Assembly: GCF_003184185.1 (NCBI RefSeq)
Contig: NZ_QHJG01000038.1
Span: 1-45,159, forward strand
From: Legionella qingyii
GTDB lineage: Bacteria; Pseudomonadota; Gammaproteobacteria; Legionellales; Legionellaceae
DNA length: 45,159 nucleotides
Direction of reading: 5' to 3'
Shown one piece after another: positions 25,174-33,889 of this stretch. Made by a program: the position numbers and the translations under genes. How positions within the stretch are numbered: the stretch's first letter is position 1; each line of letters begins with the position of its first letter. The notes under the pieces were generated by a model that searched no databases, was not told the origin of the DNA, and saw only the letters and a list, made by a program, of their open reading frames with translations.

Positions 25174-25704
25174 TCAGCATGATGGTCCGGCCGTACATGT
25201 TTTTTCTACTTCTAAAGCTCGTTTTTTTTCTCCAATAACCTGATTTAAAATTCTTAGCTCACAAACAGCAGCTGTTTTCTTTTGCTTCAAATCTGCAATC
25301 CATTCATTCAGGCTACTAACTTGTTCAGAAGCATGTGAAATTTGAGTACATAAATACTGTGACTTAAGATCATAAGAGGTCATGGGAGAATAACCAGCCG
25401 CTTGTCTTCCAAGGTATCGATCCGTTTGATCCGTATCAGAAAGAACCCCACCAAGAGTTTGCTGAAATCCTGTCTCCTCATCTACGACGTGTTCATATGT
25501 TAGTTCATGGGCTCGTTTACTTTCCAAAAGCTGAGCTAAACGTGCCTCTGCAACCTTTAATGCATCATTATGTTGATCAAGTCTGTTGTCAATCCAAACA
25601 AAATGAGGTTCATATTCTCGGTTAATTCTGATTAATTGAGGCAAGTCTTGTTGCTTAAAATATTGACGAAGTTCAAAAGGAGTTTTATGTGGAAATTTTG
25701 CCAT
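25174..25704 (-). CDS. Coiled-coil protein of unknown function
   Basis: 176 aa, soluble. Two long amphipathic helices (about 45-75 and 115-170) separated by a region with DTDQTDRYLGRQ suggest an antiparallel coiled coil. Four cysteines lie in the C-terminal third, including CTAGPSC at the very end. A weak ribosome site (CAGGA) is about 7 nt before the ATG. No secretion signal or known domain is recognised; a small effector or structural protein would be possible. Confidence 0.6.
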   Translation of the reverse strand: MAKFPHKTPFELRQYFKQQDLPQLIRINREYEPHFVWIDNRLDQHNDALKVAEARLAQLLESKRAHELTYEHVVDEETGFQQTLGGVLSDTDQTDRYLGRQAAGYSPMTSYDLKSQYLCTQISHASEQVSSLNEWIADLKQKKTAAVCELRILNQVIGEKKRALEVEKTCTAGPSC

Positions 25705-25860
25705 AATTTAATCCTGATATTAAAAAAAACAAATAATATCACTTTTTACCCATATAGGAACTATTTTATCATTATGGTGATTTGCGAGCCTAGCTCCATA
25801 GCATCGATTAAACGATCTGAGGTATTTTTTTTCAGGAAACTTAATATGACTAGTGCCTAA

Positions 25861-26505
25861 TCATGAAGTTTCGACTAAAGAACCCAAGCTCTCTGTAGCC
25901 AGCGAATGAAGTAGATTAATTTTTATGAGTTCAGCTAGAGTCTTAGTTTCCATTTTCCGCATAACGTTCGCGCGATGAACTTCTACTGTAGATATAGATA
26001 TATCAAGCATATGAGCTATTTGTTTATTTAATTTTCCTTCAATAACCAAATCCATAACCTGTCGCTCACGTTTGGTCAAACGCTCAAGGCGCTCATAAAA
26101 ATCAGATTGAGGCTGCAGGAACGAATGAGATTGCATTTTTTTGAGGCATTTTTGAGTAATTTCTAGTAAATGCTGGTGATTTACCGGTTTAAGAATGAAA
26201 TCTGTAGCTCCAGCTTTCATCGCTCGTACAGCCATTGGAATATCACCATAGCCTGTGATCATGATTATCGAAAGCTGATTTCTTGATGCATTAAGATGCT
26301 CCAGCAATTCCAAACCACTCATAAGCGGCATCCGCACATCGATAATCAAACACCCTTTTTGCATGTAATCATAACTATCAAGAAATGATTTGGCATTTTC
26401 ATAAGTGTGCACTGGAATATTAACAGACTCAAATAACCAACGAAATGACTGGCAAATCTCTGGATCATCATCCACTACAAAAACAGCTGCATTAGCAAAA
26501 TCCAT
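25861..26505 (-). CDS. FixJ/NarL-family response regulator
   Basis: 214 aa from the ATG at 26505, which has AAGGAAG 5 nt upstream; an in-frame TTG six codons earlier is less likely. Receiver domain 1-120: acidic pair in VVDDD (12-14), phospho-acceptor Asp56 in LIIDVRMP, Thr84 switch residue and Lys106 (LKP). LuxR-type helix-turn-helix at about 142-200 (LTKRERQVMDLVIEG, then ISISTVEVHRANVMRKM). The pattern IIDVRMPLMSGLE is the FixJ/TodT subclass. No sensor kinase is adjacent, so it is an orphan; it is divergent from phaB, and control of the PHB genes is conceivable but not shown. Confidence 0.88.
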   Translation of the reverse strand: MDFANAAVFVVDDDPEICQSFRWLFESVNIPVHTYENAKSFLDSYDYMQKGCLIIDVRMPLMSGLELLEHLNASRNQLSIIMITGYGDIPMAVRAMKAGATDFILKPVNHQHLLEITQKCLKKMQSHSFLQPQSDFYERLERLTKRERQVMDLVIEGKLNKQIAHMLDISISTVEVHRANVMRKMETKTLAELIKINLLHSLATESLGSLVETS

Positions 26506-26758
26506 ATTCACTTCCTTGCTCAAATAATACTAAATTGAAAGATCAAAATAATTCAGGGAAGTTCCTTCATTACAAAATGATTCCTCAAAGTGATTTGAAC
26601 TACTTCTCTACTTTTACTTTTCTAATTTAGGGTTTACCCCAGCTTCATCCAAGGTAAAGGCTAACTAGTCATCGTACAATAAAATTTTGAATAATATCGA
26701 ACTCACTTAATCTAGCATTAAAAGGAAGTAATATCCAATTTCATCAGGAGAATCATGC

Positions 26759-27505
26759 ATGGAGAGAAAGATAGCAGTTGTTACGGGGGGAACCGGAGGA
26801 ATAGGTACTGCAATTTGCAGGCGTCTTGCAACGAATTATAAAGTAATTGCATGTTACTTTAAAAACGGTAAACATGATGAAGTATTGCAGTGGCAAACGC
26901 TACAAAAAAAATCAGGTTATGATATCGAAATTCTCTTTGCAAATCTGGTGAATTTTTCTGATTGTGAAGCGATCACTAATTCGATTATGGAGCGTTTTGG
27001 TCGTATTGATATCTTAATCAATAACGCTGGAGCTACATGCGATGTCAACCTAAAAAAAATGGAACCTCACCATTGGCAACAAGTCATTGATGCGAATTTA
27101 ACAAGTACATTCAATATAACACGTAACGTTCTACCTTTTATGATTGAGAAAAATTATGGACGAATTGTTTGCATTTCATCAATTAATGGACGAAAAGGTC
27201 AATTTGGTCAATGCAATTATGCTGCGACAAAATCTGCTTTATTTGGGTTTGCAAAGAGCTTGGCCTTGGAAGTTGCAAATAAAGGGATCACCGTTAATAC
27301 CATTTCCCCTGGTTATATTGAAACATCGATGATAACTACTTTAAAAAAGGAAGTCCTCGATAAGATCACGAACAGTATTCCTGTAGGGCGGCTTGGTAAA
27401 CCAGAAGAAATTGCCAATGCAGTTTCCTTTTTAGTCGGCGAAGAAGCTGGATTCATCACCGGTTCTAACCTGGATATTAATGGTGGTCAATACATGGGGG
27501 CTTAG
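26759..27505 (+). CDS. phaB: Acetoacetyl-CoA reductase (PhaB-type SDR)
   Basis: 248 aa, full length. NADPH-dependent reduction of acetoacetyl-CoA to (R)-3-hydroxybutyryl-CoA, the second step of polyhydroxybutyrate synthesis. SDR landmarks: nucleotide-binding TGGTGGIG (9-16), NNAG (88-91) and the catalytic triad Ser140, Tyr154, Lys158 (YAATK). The PGYIETSM stretch and the C-terminal GGQYMGA are typical of PhaB rather than FabG. CAGGAG stands 8 nt before ATG. The depolymerase gene phaZ lies 1.4 kb downstream, supporting a PHB context, with a kinase-like gene between them. A strong hairpin follows. Confidence 0.85.
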   Translation: MERKIAVVTGGTGGIGTAICRRLATNYKVIACYFKNGKHDEVLQWQTLQKKSGYDIEILFANLVNFSDCEAITNSIMERFGRIDILINNAGATCDVNLKKMEPHHWQQVIDANLTSTFNITRNVLPFMIEKNYGRIVCISSINGRKGQFGQCNYAATKSALFGFAKSLALEVANKGITVNTISPGYIETSMITTLKKEVLDKITNSIPVGRLGKPEEIANAVSFLVGEEAGFITGSNLDINGGQYMGA

Positions 27506-27525
27506 TCCTTCATAGTTCATGGTAC

Positions 27526-27553
27526 AAATCGCATTCAAGTCAGAATGCGATTT
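27526..27553 (+). terminator. Hairpin after phaB
   Basis: AAATCGCATTC and GAATGCGATTT pair perfectly (11 bp) around a 6-nt loop, 20 nt after the stop codon; it is followed only by a short T stretch. Confidence 0.7.
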
Positions 27554-27695
27554 ACCGATCTTGGCTTTAAAAACAAAATGATGCCCTTTTCTAGCGTTGT
27601 ATAATAAGATGGAAATTAGAAAAAATTTTTTACTTTAGTATGAACCTGAAAATTAATAACGACAAACTCATTGTATTTTTTTGGGGAGAACAATC

Positions 27696-28862
27696 ATGCC
27701 AAAGCTTCCTCATAATATCGAGCTTAGGGAAGTAAAAAAAGAGGTGTTACCCGCTAAAATTGCATCATCTTTATCTAAAGGAATCACCGAAAAAAAAATA
27801 TTAACTGACCAATATGGTGCATATTATCTGATAAAAAAACCTGATGCATTAACTGTGAACGATGTGTTCAAAGGCTATCTTTCTCAAGAAGAACTGAAGA
27901 ATCCTTCTTTTAATACCATGGAACATATTTTCTCTATCAAACTCGAAAGTGCTTTCCTCGAGATATTGATTCCCCACATGGCAAAAAAAATGTTTGAGGG
28001 TATTTTAGTCGTCCCGGAAAACCATCTACATGTGGATAAGGACGGAGCAATTGGCGTCATCTCCAAATTCATCAATGGTTTTTCTGAATTTTTGTCACAA
28101 AAAGAAGCAGTCAAAACAGACCCATTATTTGAACGAGAATACTTGCCTAAGCGGGTCAATTTATCACTCTCTTTAGAAGAAGCAAAAATTCTTGGTCAAT
28201 TGTATGCAGTGGCTTTAGTTTTTAATTTATGGGATTTATTAAATTCCAAATTACTCAACTCAGGCTATTGTGTGGAGAGTGATGGTACCAAACGAGCTGC
28301 AATTGTTGATTTTGGTTGCGCAGGTATTCTGAGTTATAAAGGTCGTCATGCAGATACGCTGGCGTTGGATGATCCCAGTTTTTCCCCGATTATGAAAATC
28401 AGCCACTCATTTTTTGGGCAGAACTATCGTGATCATTATCGCCATGGTTATGCCCTACCCTTTGATAAATTGGTGGGTCCTCTTTTACCCCATACAATTA
28501 TTGCTGATTTATTCAATATGTCTGGGGAGGATATAATTAGCCGTTCCATGCTCGATGGCTTTTGTCAGGCAATTACTGCCGCAGAAAAAAATATGGCTCA
28601 AAATCCTCATTTATTGGAAGAGGCATTAATGCGAGCATATGACGCATTCACTTTAGACTCTTCCTTACAAGCCAATGAGTTAAAAACCCACTTGAATGCT
28701 GAGTTTTATGGCAAACCTGAAAAAAACTCGCATAATCTGGTGACTCTTCTTCAACAACGTCTTGCCAGTACCCAAATGCTCATTGTGCAATTTAAAGCAG
28801 GAATACCAGCAACTTTAATTCAAGAAGAAATCAGGGACTATTATTATTATTCTCAGTGTTAG
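27696..28862 (+). CDS. Kinase-fold (HipA/Lpg2603-like) probable effector
   Basis: 388 aa from the ATG at 27696, preceded by GGGGAG at good distance. N-lobe-like strands hold a candidate Lys pair (YYLIKKPD, 44-50). The catalytic-loop-like segment FNLWDLLNSKLLN (177-188) supplies Asp180 and Asn188, and IVDFG (203-207) gives a metal-binding Asp205. This order, with a compact C-terminal helical region, recalls atypical kinases such as HipA and the Legionella effector Lpg2603; the similarity is from memory. The tail is Tyr-rich (DYYYYSQC). Position between phaB and phaZ without a shared operon structure suggests insertion of an effector gene in a metabolic locus. Substrate unknown. Confidence 0.6.
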   Translation: MPKLPHNIELREVKKEVLPAKIASSLSKGITEKKILTDQYGAYYLIKKPDALTVNDVFKGYLSQEELKNPSFNTMEHIFSIKLESAFLEILIPHMAKKMFEGILVVPENHLHVDKDGAIGVISKFINGFSEFLSQKEAVKTDPLFEREYLPKRVNLSLSLEEAKILGQLYAVALVFNLWDLLNSKLLNSGYCVESDGTKRAAIVDFGCAGILSYKGRHADTLALDDPSFSPIMKISHSFFGQNYRDHYRHGYALPFDKLVGPLLPHTIIADLFNMSGEDIISRSMLDGFCQAITAAEKNMAQNPHLLEEALMRAYDAFTLDSSLQANELKTHLNAEFYGKPEKNSHNLVTLLQQRLASTQMLIVQFKAGIPATLIQEEIRDYYYYSQC

Positions 28863-28955
28863 GAAGATTTGCTATTTTATAATTTTGCGTATATTAATTT
28901 AGTATTGCGATGCACTATCCTGTTTGCATCGTCCTAAAACATGCGAGGCACGTAA

Positions 28956-30278
28956 ATGTTTTTTAATCCTCTTGATAATCGTAATCTATACAATATCTAT
29001 GATTTTAATATGCGTTTACTTCAACCGTACTCAGATTATTTTGACAATGTAGCAAAACGTCTGCGCAGAATTTCTGACAATATTAATTTACCCGTAAACA
29101 TTCCTTATATCTCAGCGGATGAGCAAAATGCATTGAAAAAGATGCTGGAAGCATCTTCGGGTCATTTTCGCAGGCTATCTGGCTATTCCTATATTTTTCA
29201 CATAATTACCAATGTGTACGACAAACCCAAATTTGATATTAATGAAGTCAAAATTAAAGATGAATATTACGATGTTCAAGAAGAACTTATAAATAAAAAA
29301 AGTTTTTGTAATCTAATTCGCTTTAAAAAAGTAAATGGTGAACATTTGAATTTGCCAAAATTACTCGTAGTTGCGCCCATGTCAGGTCACTATGCAACCT
29401 TGTTAAGGGACACGGTTAGAAATTTACTTCCTCTATACGATGTCTATATTACTGACTGGAAGAACGCTCGTGATGTACCCTTGATTGAAGGCTCATTTGA
29501 TTTGGATGATTTCATTGATTACATCATCTCTTATTTAAATTTACTCGCACCTAACTTAAACGTTATGGCCGTTTGCCAGCCAACTGTTCCTGTTTTAGCA
29601 GCGGTTGCGCTCATGTCTACTAATAATTCACCCAATCTTCCTCGCACAGCGATATTGCTTGGAGGTCCAATTGATACGAATCAATCACCTACTTCGGTAA
29701 ACGAATTAGCAGCCTCACGAGGAGATGACTGGTTTCAACAAAATGTGATCTCGATTGTCCCTTCTCGTTTTCCAGGTGCCATGCGGCTTGTATATCCTGG
29801 GTTCATGCAACTTGCAGGCTTTATGAGTATGAATTTTCAGCGTCATGTGGAATCATTGCAAAAAGCAATTGATCGCTACGCCGACAATCAAACAGAAGCC
29901 GCCTTCAAGATAATAAAATTTTACCTTGAATATTTTTCAACCATGGATCTGACTGCTGAATTTTACATGCAAACAATAAACACCGTATTTCAGGAAAAAC
30001 TGTTAACAACGGGTCGTTACAAATCGCGCGGTCATAATGTACGCTTACAGGATATAAAAAACACATCTATTCTGGCAATAGAAGGTGAGCGAGATGATAT
30101 TACTGGAGTAGGACAAACAAAGTCGGTTCTGAGTTTATGTAAAAATTTACCTGATTCTATGAAAAAATATTTTCTTGCCGAAGGCGTGGGACATTATGGA
30201 TTGTTCAATGGCAAGAAATTCCGCAATATTATTATTCCAGAAATTCACTACTTTACTGAAATGCATACTGATTCTTAA
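28956..30278 (+). CDS. phaZ: Intracellular polyhydroxybutyrate depolymerase
   Basis: 440 aa, no signal peptide. Degrades cytosolic PHB granules to 3-hydroxybutyrate. The alpha/beta-hydrolase core has the Cys nucleophile characteristic of intracellular depolymerases, Cys207 in MAVCQPT, an acid in IEGERDDITG (Asp380 or 381) and His413 in GVGHYGLFNG; the family motif VYITDWKNARDVP (163-175) is present. Length and motif order are complete. In Legionella, PHB is a carbon store accumulated in the transmissive stage. An alpha/beta hydrolase of another type lies convergent downstream. Confidence 0.9.
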   Translation: MFFNPLDNRNLYNIYDFNMRLLQPYSDYFDNVAKRLRRISDNINLPVNIPYISADEQNALKKMLEASSGHFRRLSGYSYIFHIITNVYDKPKFDINEVKIKDEYYDVQEELINKKSFCNLIRFKKVNGEHLNLPKLLVVAPMSGHYATLLRDTVRNLLPLYDVYITDWKNARDVPLIEGSFDLDDFIDYIISYLNLLAPNLNVMAVCQPTVPVLAAVALMSTNNSPNLPRTAILLGGPIDTNQSPTSVNELAASRGDDWFQQNVISIVPSRFPGAMRLVYPGFMQLAGFMSMNFQRHVESLQKAIDRYADNQTEAAFKIIKFYLEYFSTMDLTAEFYMQTINTVFQEKLLTTGRYKSRGHNVRLQDIKNTSILAIEGERDDITGVGQTKSVLSLCKNLPDSMKKYFLAEGVGHYGLFNGKKFRNIIIPEIHYFTEMHTDS

Positions 30279-30303
30279 TAAACTGAATTTTGATTTATTG
30301 TAT

Positions 30304-30379
30304 CCTGGGTTCAGCGTAGCGAAACCCAGGTTCGTAATTTTGAATAAAAGCACTCCTCCGCTTCGCTGTACCCTGGGTC
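30304..30379. repeat. Short palindromic repeat, family B (paired copies)
   Basis: CCTGGGT-TCAGCGTAGCGAA-ACCCAGG at 30304-30330 is a palindrome with a core like that at 6407 and 41452. A half copy in opposite orientation (CGCTTCGCTGTACCCTGGGT) ends at 30378. The pair sits between two convergent genes and could act as a transcription end. Confidence 0.75.
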
Positions 30380-30392
30380 CAATTTATAAAAT

Positions 30393-31190
30393 TTATAAAC
30401 TTTCAATAAACTCGCATACTATTTTAGTGAATTGCTCTGGATATTCCATTTGAGGTAGATGCCCGCACTCCATAAAACAATAATAACGTGCTTTAGGAAT
30501 CTTTTCGGCAAGCGATTTCGTATCTTTTTCACTGAAAATTAAATCCTGATCCGAACCCAATACAAGCACTGGTACATTGATTTTGTCAATCCAATCCCTT
30601 GAATCAAACTGCTTAAGCGCCGCATATTGTCCTTCGTATCCTTTAACAGTAAATGGAAAAGGATATTCAAAGCCAAGCTGGATTATTTTCTCAAGTACAC
30701 CAGGTTGCGTAAGAAACTGATATGAATAAACCCAACTGCATGAGGCTTTAAGCAATGATTTAAGAGGGGCATAAGCTTTGAGTAGCTCTAATTGTGCATC
30801 AAGGTAGATATGAAAAACGTTATGTAATCTTGCTGCTGAATGACTAATTACTGCAGATTTAACTAATTTTGGATAGCGATAAGCCAAGCATTGCAGGATA
30901 AATCCCCCCATTGAATTACCAACAAAATGAGCTTGAAGAACACCAAGTGCAGAACATAAAGCAGCCACATCATCCGTCATTTGTTCTATAGAATAAGGGC
31001 CATCAGGGACATCTGTCTGCCCAACACCTCGATTGTCGAATAAAATAACCTGGTATTTATCTTTAAGACGTTCAACAACCTCAAACCAAGCAACATGATC
31101 CACACTAAATCCAGCAATAAAAACAATAGGCTCTCCCTTGCCATGCATCTCATAATACATGGAAATATCATTCACTTTTATATGAGGCAT
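30393..31190 (-). CDS. Alpha/beta-fold hydrolase
   Basis: 265 aa from the ATG at 31190, with GGGAG 4 nt upstream; an upstream in-frame TTG is less likely. Nucleophile elbow GNSMGG with Ser93, acid Asp214 or Asp216 (GSDQD) and His244 (CGHLPQ) give a complete triad; the DNRGVGQT and IVFIAGFS (oxyanion) motifs are those of 3-oxoadipate enol-lactonase/haloalkane-type hydrolases. A cap region lies at about 115-190. The substrate is not identifiable. It is convergent with phaZ across the family-B repeat and is followed upstream by a family-A repeat. Confidence 0.82.
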   Translation of the reverse strand: MPHIKVNDISMYYEMHGKGEPIVFIAGFSVDHVAWFEVVERLKDKYQVILFDNRGVGQTDVPDGPYSIEQMTDDVAALCSALGVLQAHFVGNSMGGFILQCLAYRYPKLVKSAVISHSAARLHNVFHIYLDAQLELLKAYAPLKSLLKASCSWVYSYQFLTQPGVLEKIIQLGFEYPFPFTVKGYEGQYAALKQFDSRDWIDKINVPVLVLGSDQDLIFSEKDTKSLAEKIPKARYYCFMECGHLPQMEYPEQFTKIVCEFIESL

Positions 31191-31243
31191 ATTACTCCCG
31201 ACATTAATCAAAATGTTTTTAAATGATCATAAAAAATATATCA

Positions 31244-31312
31244 CAGGACTTACGAAAAAAAACAAGGCCGAGGCAAAAAATTGCCTTGACCTTGAGGTTT
31301 TCGTAAGTCCTG
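31244..31312. repeat. Long palindromic repeat, family A, short copy
   Basis: CAGGACTTACGAAAAA and TTTTCGTAAGTCCTG are terminal inverted repeats identical to those at the window start, but the interior is only about 38 nt and self-complementary (CAAGGCCGAGGCAA against TTGCCTTGACCTTG). It sits between the divergent hydrolase and lysine decarboxylase genes, in their promoter region. Confidence 0.9.
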
Positions 31313-31375
31313 TACCATTTAAAACGAATAGGCTAAAGTACATTTTAGAGAACTAATTGAGGTAAAGGACAACCA

Positions 31376-33517
31376 ATGAATCATATTCTTATTGTGTATG
31401 CACAAGAAATTGAACCATACAAAAAGCATTTTATCAGTATGCTGGAAGATTTTTTAACACAAAGAAATTATGAGCTTACCGTATGCACTTCATTAAAGGA
31501 TGCCTATGATGTGAGTAGCTTAAATCCCCGAATTGTTACTATTCTTTATGATTGGGATGATTTTGGATTTGATGATTTACATCATTTTTCGAGTCATAAT
31601 AAATTATTGCCTGTTTTTGCCATGGCCAATAAGCATGCCTCGATTGACATCAATCTAAGTGACTTTGACCTTACTTTAGATTTTTTACAATATGATGCTA
31701 ATTTGGCGCATGATGATTTTAAACGCATATTGCTTGCTATAGAAAAATACCAACACGCAATTTTACCCCCTTTTACCAAAGCACTCATGCATTATGTTCA
31801 GGAATTGAATTATGCATTTTGCACTCCGGGACATTTAGGTGGAACTGCATTTCAAAAAAATCCTACCAGTGCTGCATTTTATGACTTTTTTGGAAAAAAT
31901 ATTTTTCACGCCGATCTTTCAGTTTCAATAGAAGAGCTTGGAAGCTTATTGGACCACTCAGGTCCTCAACGCGACGCCGAGCAATTTATAGCGAATGTAT
32001 TTAAAAGTGATCGTTCATTGATAGTGACCAACGGAACCTCTACATCCAATAAAATAGTGGGCATGTATTCAGCAACTTCCGGGGATACCGTAATTATTGA
32101 TCGAAACTGCCATAAATCAATCGCCCAATTTTTAATGATGGTTGATGTCATTCCTATTTATTTGAAGCCTACACGCAATACTTATGGGATACTTGGGGGA
32201 ATCCCCAAATCGGAATATACAGAAAAAGCAATCCACGACAAAATTTTGGAACATCCCGAAGCAGTTTCCTGGCCTACATATGCAGTCATTACGAACTCAA
32301 CTTATGATGGCATACTTTACAAGGTTGAAAATCTTCAAAACGAGCTCAAAGTAAAACATTTACATTTTGATAGTGCCTGGGTTCCATATACTAATTTCCA
32401 TCCTATTTACGCTGAAAAATTCGGGCTCAGTTTAACTCCCCAAAAAGATCAAGTGATTTTTGAAACACAATCAACCCATAAGTTATTAGCCGCTTTTAGT
32501 CAATCATCCATGATCCATGTGAAAGGCAATTTCAATGAACACATTCTTAATACCAATTACATGATGCATATGAGCACTTCTCCCTTCTATCCTCTTATTT
32601 CCAGTTGTGAAGTTTCGGCTGCAATAATGGCGGGAAATCAGGGGTATGATTTAATCAATGAAGCAATTGAATTAGCGTTAGATTTCCGAACAGAAATAAA
32701 GCGCTTGAAAAAACAAAGTTCCGATTGGTTTTTTGATATATGGCAACCTGTTTTAGAAAACAAATCATCCTGCTTTGCTTTAAAACCCAACGATAAATGG
32801 CATGGTTTTCATGAAGTAGACGAAGATCATTTATTCCTAGATCCAGTCAAGGTGACCGTTCTTTTGCCAGGAATCAAGAATGATGAATTAGATGAATGGG
32901 GTATTCCAGCTTCTATTGTGGAAAAATTTTTAGCATCTCATGGAATCATTGTTGAGAAAACAGGCCCATACTCGATGCTGTTTCTATTTAGTTTGGGAAT
33001 TACCCGGGCCAAATCAATGGCCTTATTGGCAGCTTTAAATAAATTTAAGCAGCTTTATGATGAAAATGCTCCTGTTAAAATCGTAATCCCTCAACTGCAT
33101 CAAGAACATCCTGAATTTTATGAAAAAATGTCCATCCAAACCTTAGCTAAAACCCTCCATAACTTGATGCAAAAACATAATTTGCCAAAAATGATGTACC
33201 ATGCCTTTGACATGCTACCTAAAGTAGTCATGACGCCTCATCAGGCATATCAAAAACTTATTCGTCAAGAAACGCAGCTTATACCTTTAGCACAATTAAA
33301 AGATAAAATTTCTGCTGTAATGATCTTACCCTATCCTCCTGGTATTCCCTTAATTATGCCAGGAGAACAAATCACGGACGATTGTGAATTGATTCTCGAT
33401 TTTTTGCTCATGTTAGATGATATAGGAGAAGAACTACCAGGTTTTGCAACTGAAATTCATGGTGTTGTTGTTGGCGAGGATGGAACAAGTTATGTACAAA
33501 TAATTAACCATGAGTAA
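31376..33517 (+). CDS. Lysine decarboxylase (Orn/Lys/Arg decarboxylase family)
   Basis: 713 aa, matching E. coli LdcI/LdcC (about 715). A PLP-dependent enzyme converting lysine to cadaverine, consuming a proton. An N-terminal wing domain (1-130) precedes the PLP domain: TPGHLGG (150-156), the Schiff-base Lys369 in TQSTHKLLAAFSQ, and HFDSAWVPYTNF (330-341), where the Asp contacts the PLP ring nitrogen. The C-terminal domain contains PYPPGIPLIMPGE, a family signature. AAAGGA lies upstream. A cadaverine/lysine antiporter gene is not adjacent, so the role may be acid tolerance or polyamine supply. Ornithine or arginine specificity cannot be excluded. Confidence 0.85.
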   Translation: MNHILIVYAQEIEPYKKHFISMLEDFLTQRNYELTVCTSLKDAYDVSSLNPRIVTILYDWDDFGFDDLHHFSSHNKLLPVFAMANKHASIDINLSDFDLTLDFLQYDANLAHDDFKRILLAIEKYQHAILPPFTKALMHYVQELNYAFCTPGHLGGTAFQKNPTSAAFYDFFGKNIFHADLSVSIEELGSLLDHSGPQRDAEQFIANVFKSDRSLIVTNGTSTSNKIVGMYSATSGDTVIIDRNCHKSIAQFLMMVDVIPIYLKPTRNTYGILGGIPKSEYTEKAIHDKILEHPEAVSWPTYAVITNSTYDGILYKVENLQNELKVKHLHFDSAWVPYTNFHPIYAEKFGLSLTPQKDQVIFETQSTHKLLAAFSQSSMIHVKGNFNEHILNTNYMMHMSTSPFYPLISSCEVSAAIMAGNQGYDLINEAIELALDFRTEIKRLKKQSSDWFFDIWQPVLENKSSCFALKPNDKWHGFHEVDEDHLFLDPVKVTVLLPGIKNDELDEWGIPASIVEKFLASHGIIVEKTGPYSMLFLFSLGITRAKSMALLAALNKFKQLYDENAPVKIVIPQLHQEHPEFYEKMSIQTLAKTLHNLMQKHNLPKMMYHAFDMLPKVVMTPHQAYQKLIRQETQLIPLAQLKDKISAVMILPYPPGIPLIMPGEQITDDCELILDFLLMLDDIGEELPGFATEIHGVVVGEDGTSYVQIINHE

Positions 33518-33538
33518 CTTTATAAGTACCTTAAATTT

Positions 33539-33889
33539 TCATGGGGTGTCTTTGAATCGCTGCATGGCAGCACCTACTTTAAGGTAATACTCATCTCCAT
33601 TAATTGAGCTTTTGGGAATAAGAAAAAAATGAGCACCACAAAATAAGCTTGGAAGAAAATCTAATTCCAATTGATTGGTTTGTATTGCACCTAATTTATT
33701 TAAAGTGGGTATCCCTCAGTAATCATAGCAATTCGTTGGCGTTTTAATGGTCATTACCACTCTAATTTGCGAAGAATTAACTAGTGCAAATCGCCAATAC
33801 TGTGAATTATCACCACTAGGTGCCCATCGAGCAAGTGCTAAAATTTTTCCGACTGTTGTCGCATCCTCCGATAAAAAGTCGTCCTTGTC
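33539..33889 (-). pseudogene. Nitroreductase-like domain remnant, in frame with the ThiF gene
   Basis: Directly after the ThiF-like gene stop, the same frame encodes ILALARWAPSGDNSQYWRF, a canonical start of a nitroreductase domain, ends at an internal TGA, then continues in the same frame with YLKVGAAMQRF, a conserved late motif, to a stop at 33539. About 100 residues between the two motifs are missing. Thus it is the remnant of a C-terminal nitroreductase domain after two in-frame stops and an internal deletion, probably once fused to the ThiF domain. Confidence 0.75.

Noticed and set aside
25861..26505. Pairing of the FixJ-type regulator with the hybrid kinase at 4581-6260
   Set aside because: They are 20 kb apart, and the hybrid kinase ends in its own receiver, so no direct pairing is supported.
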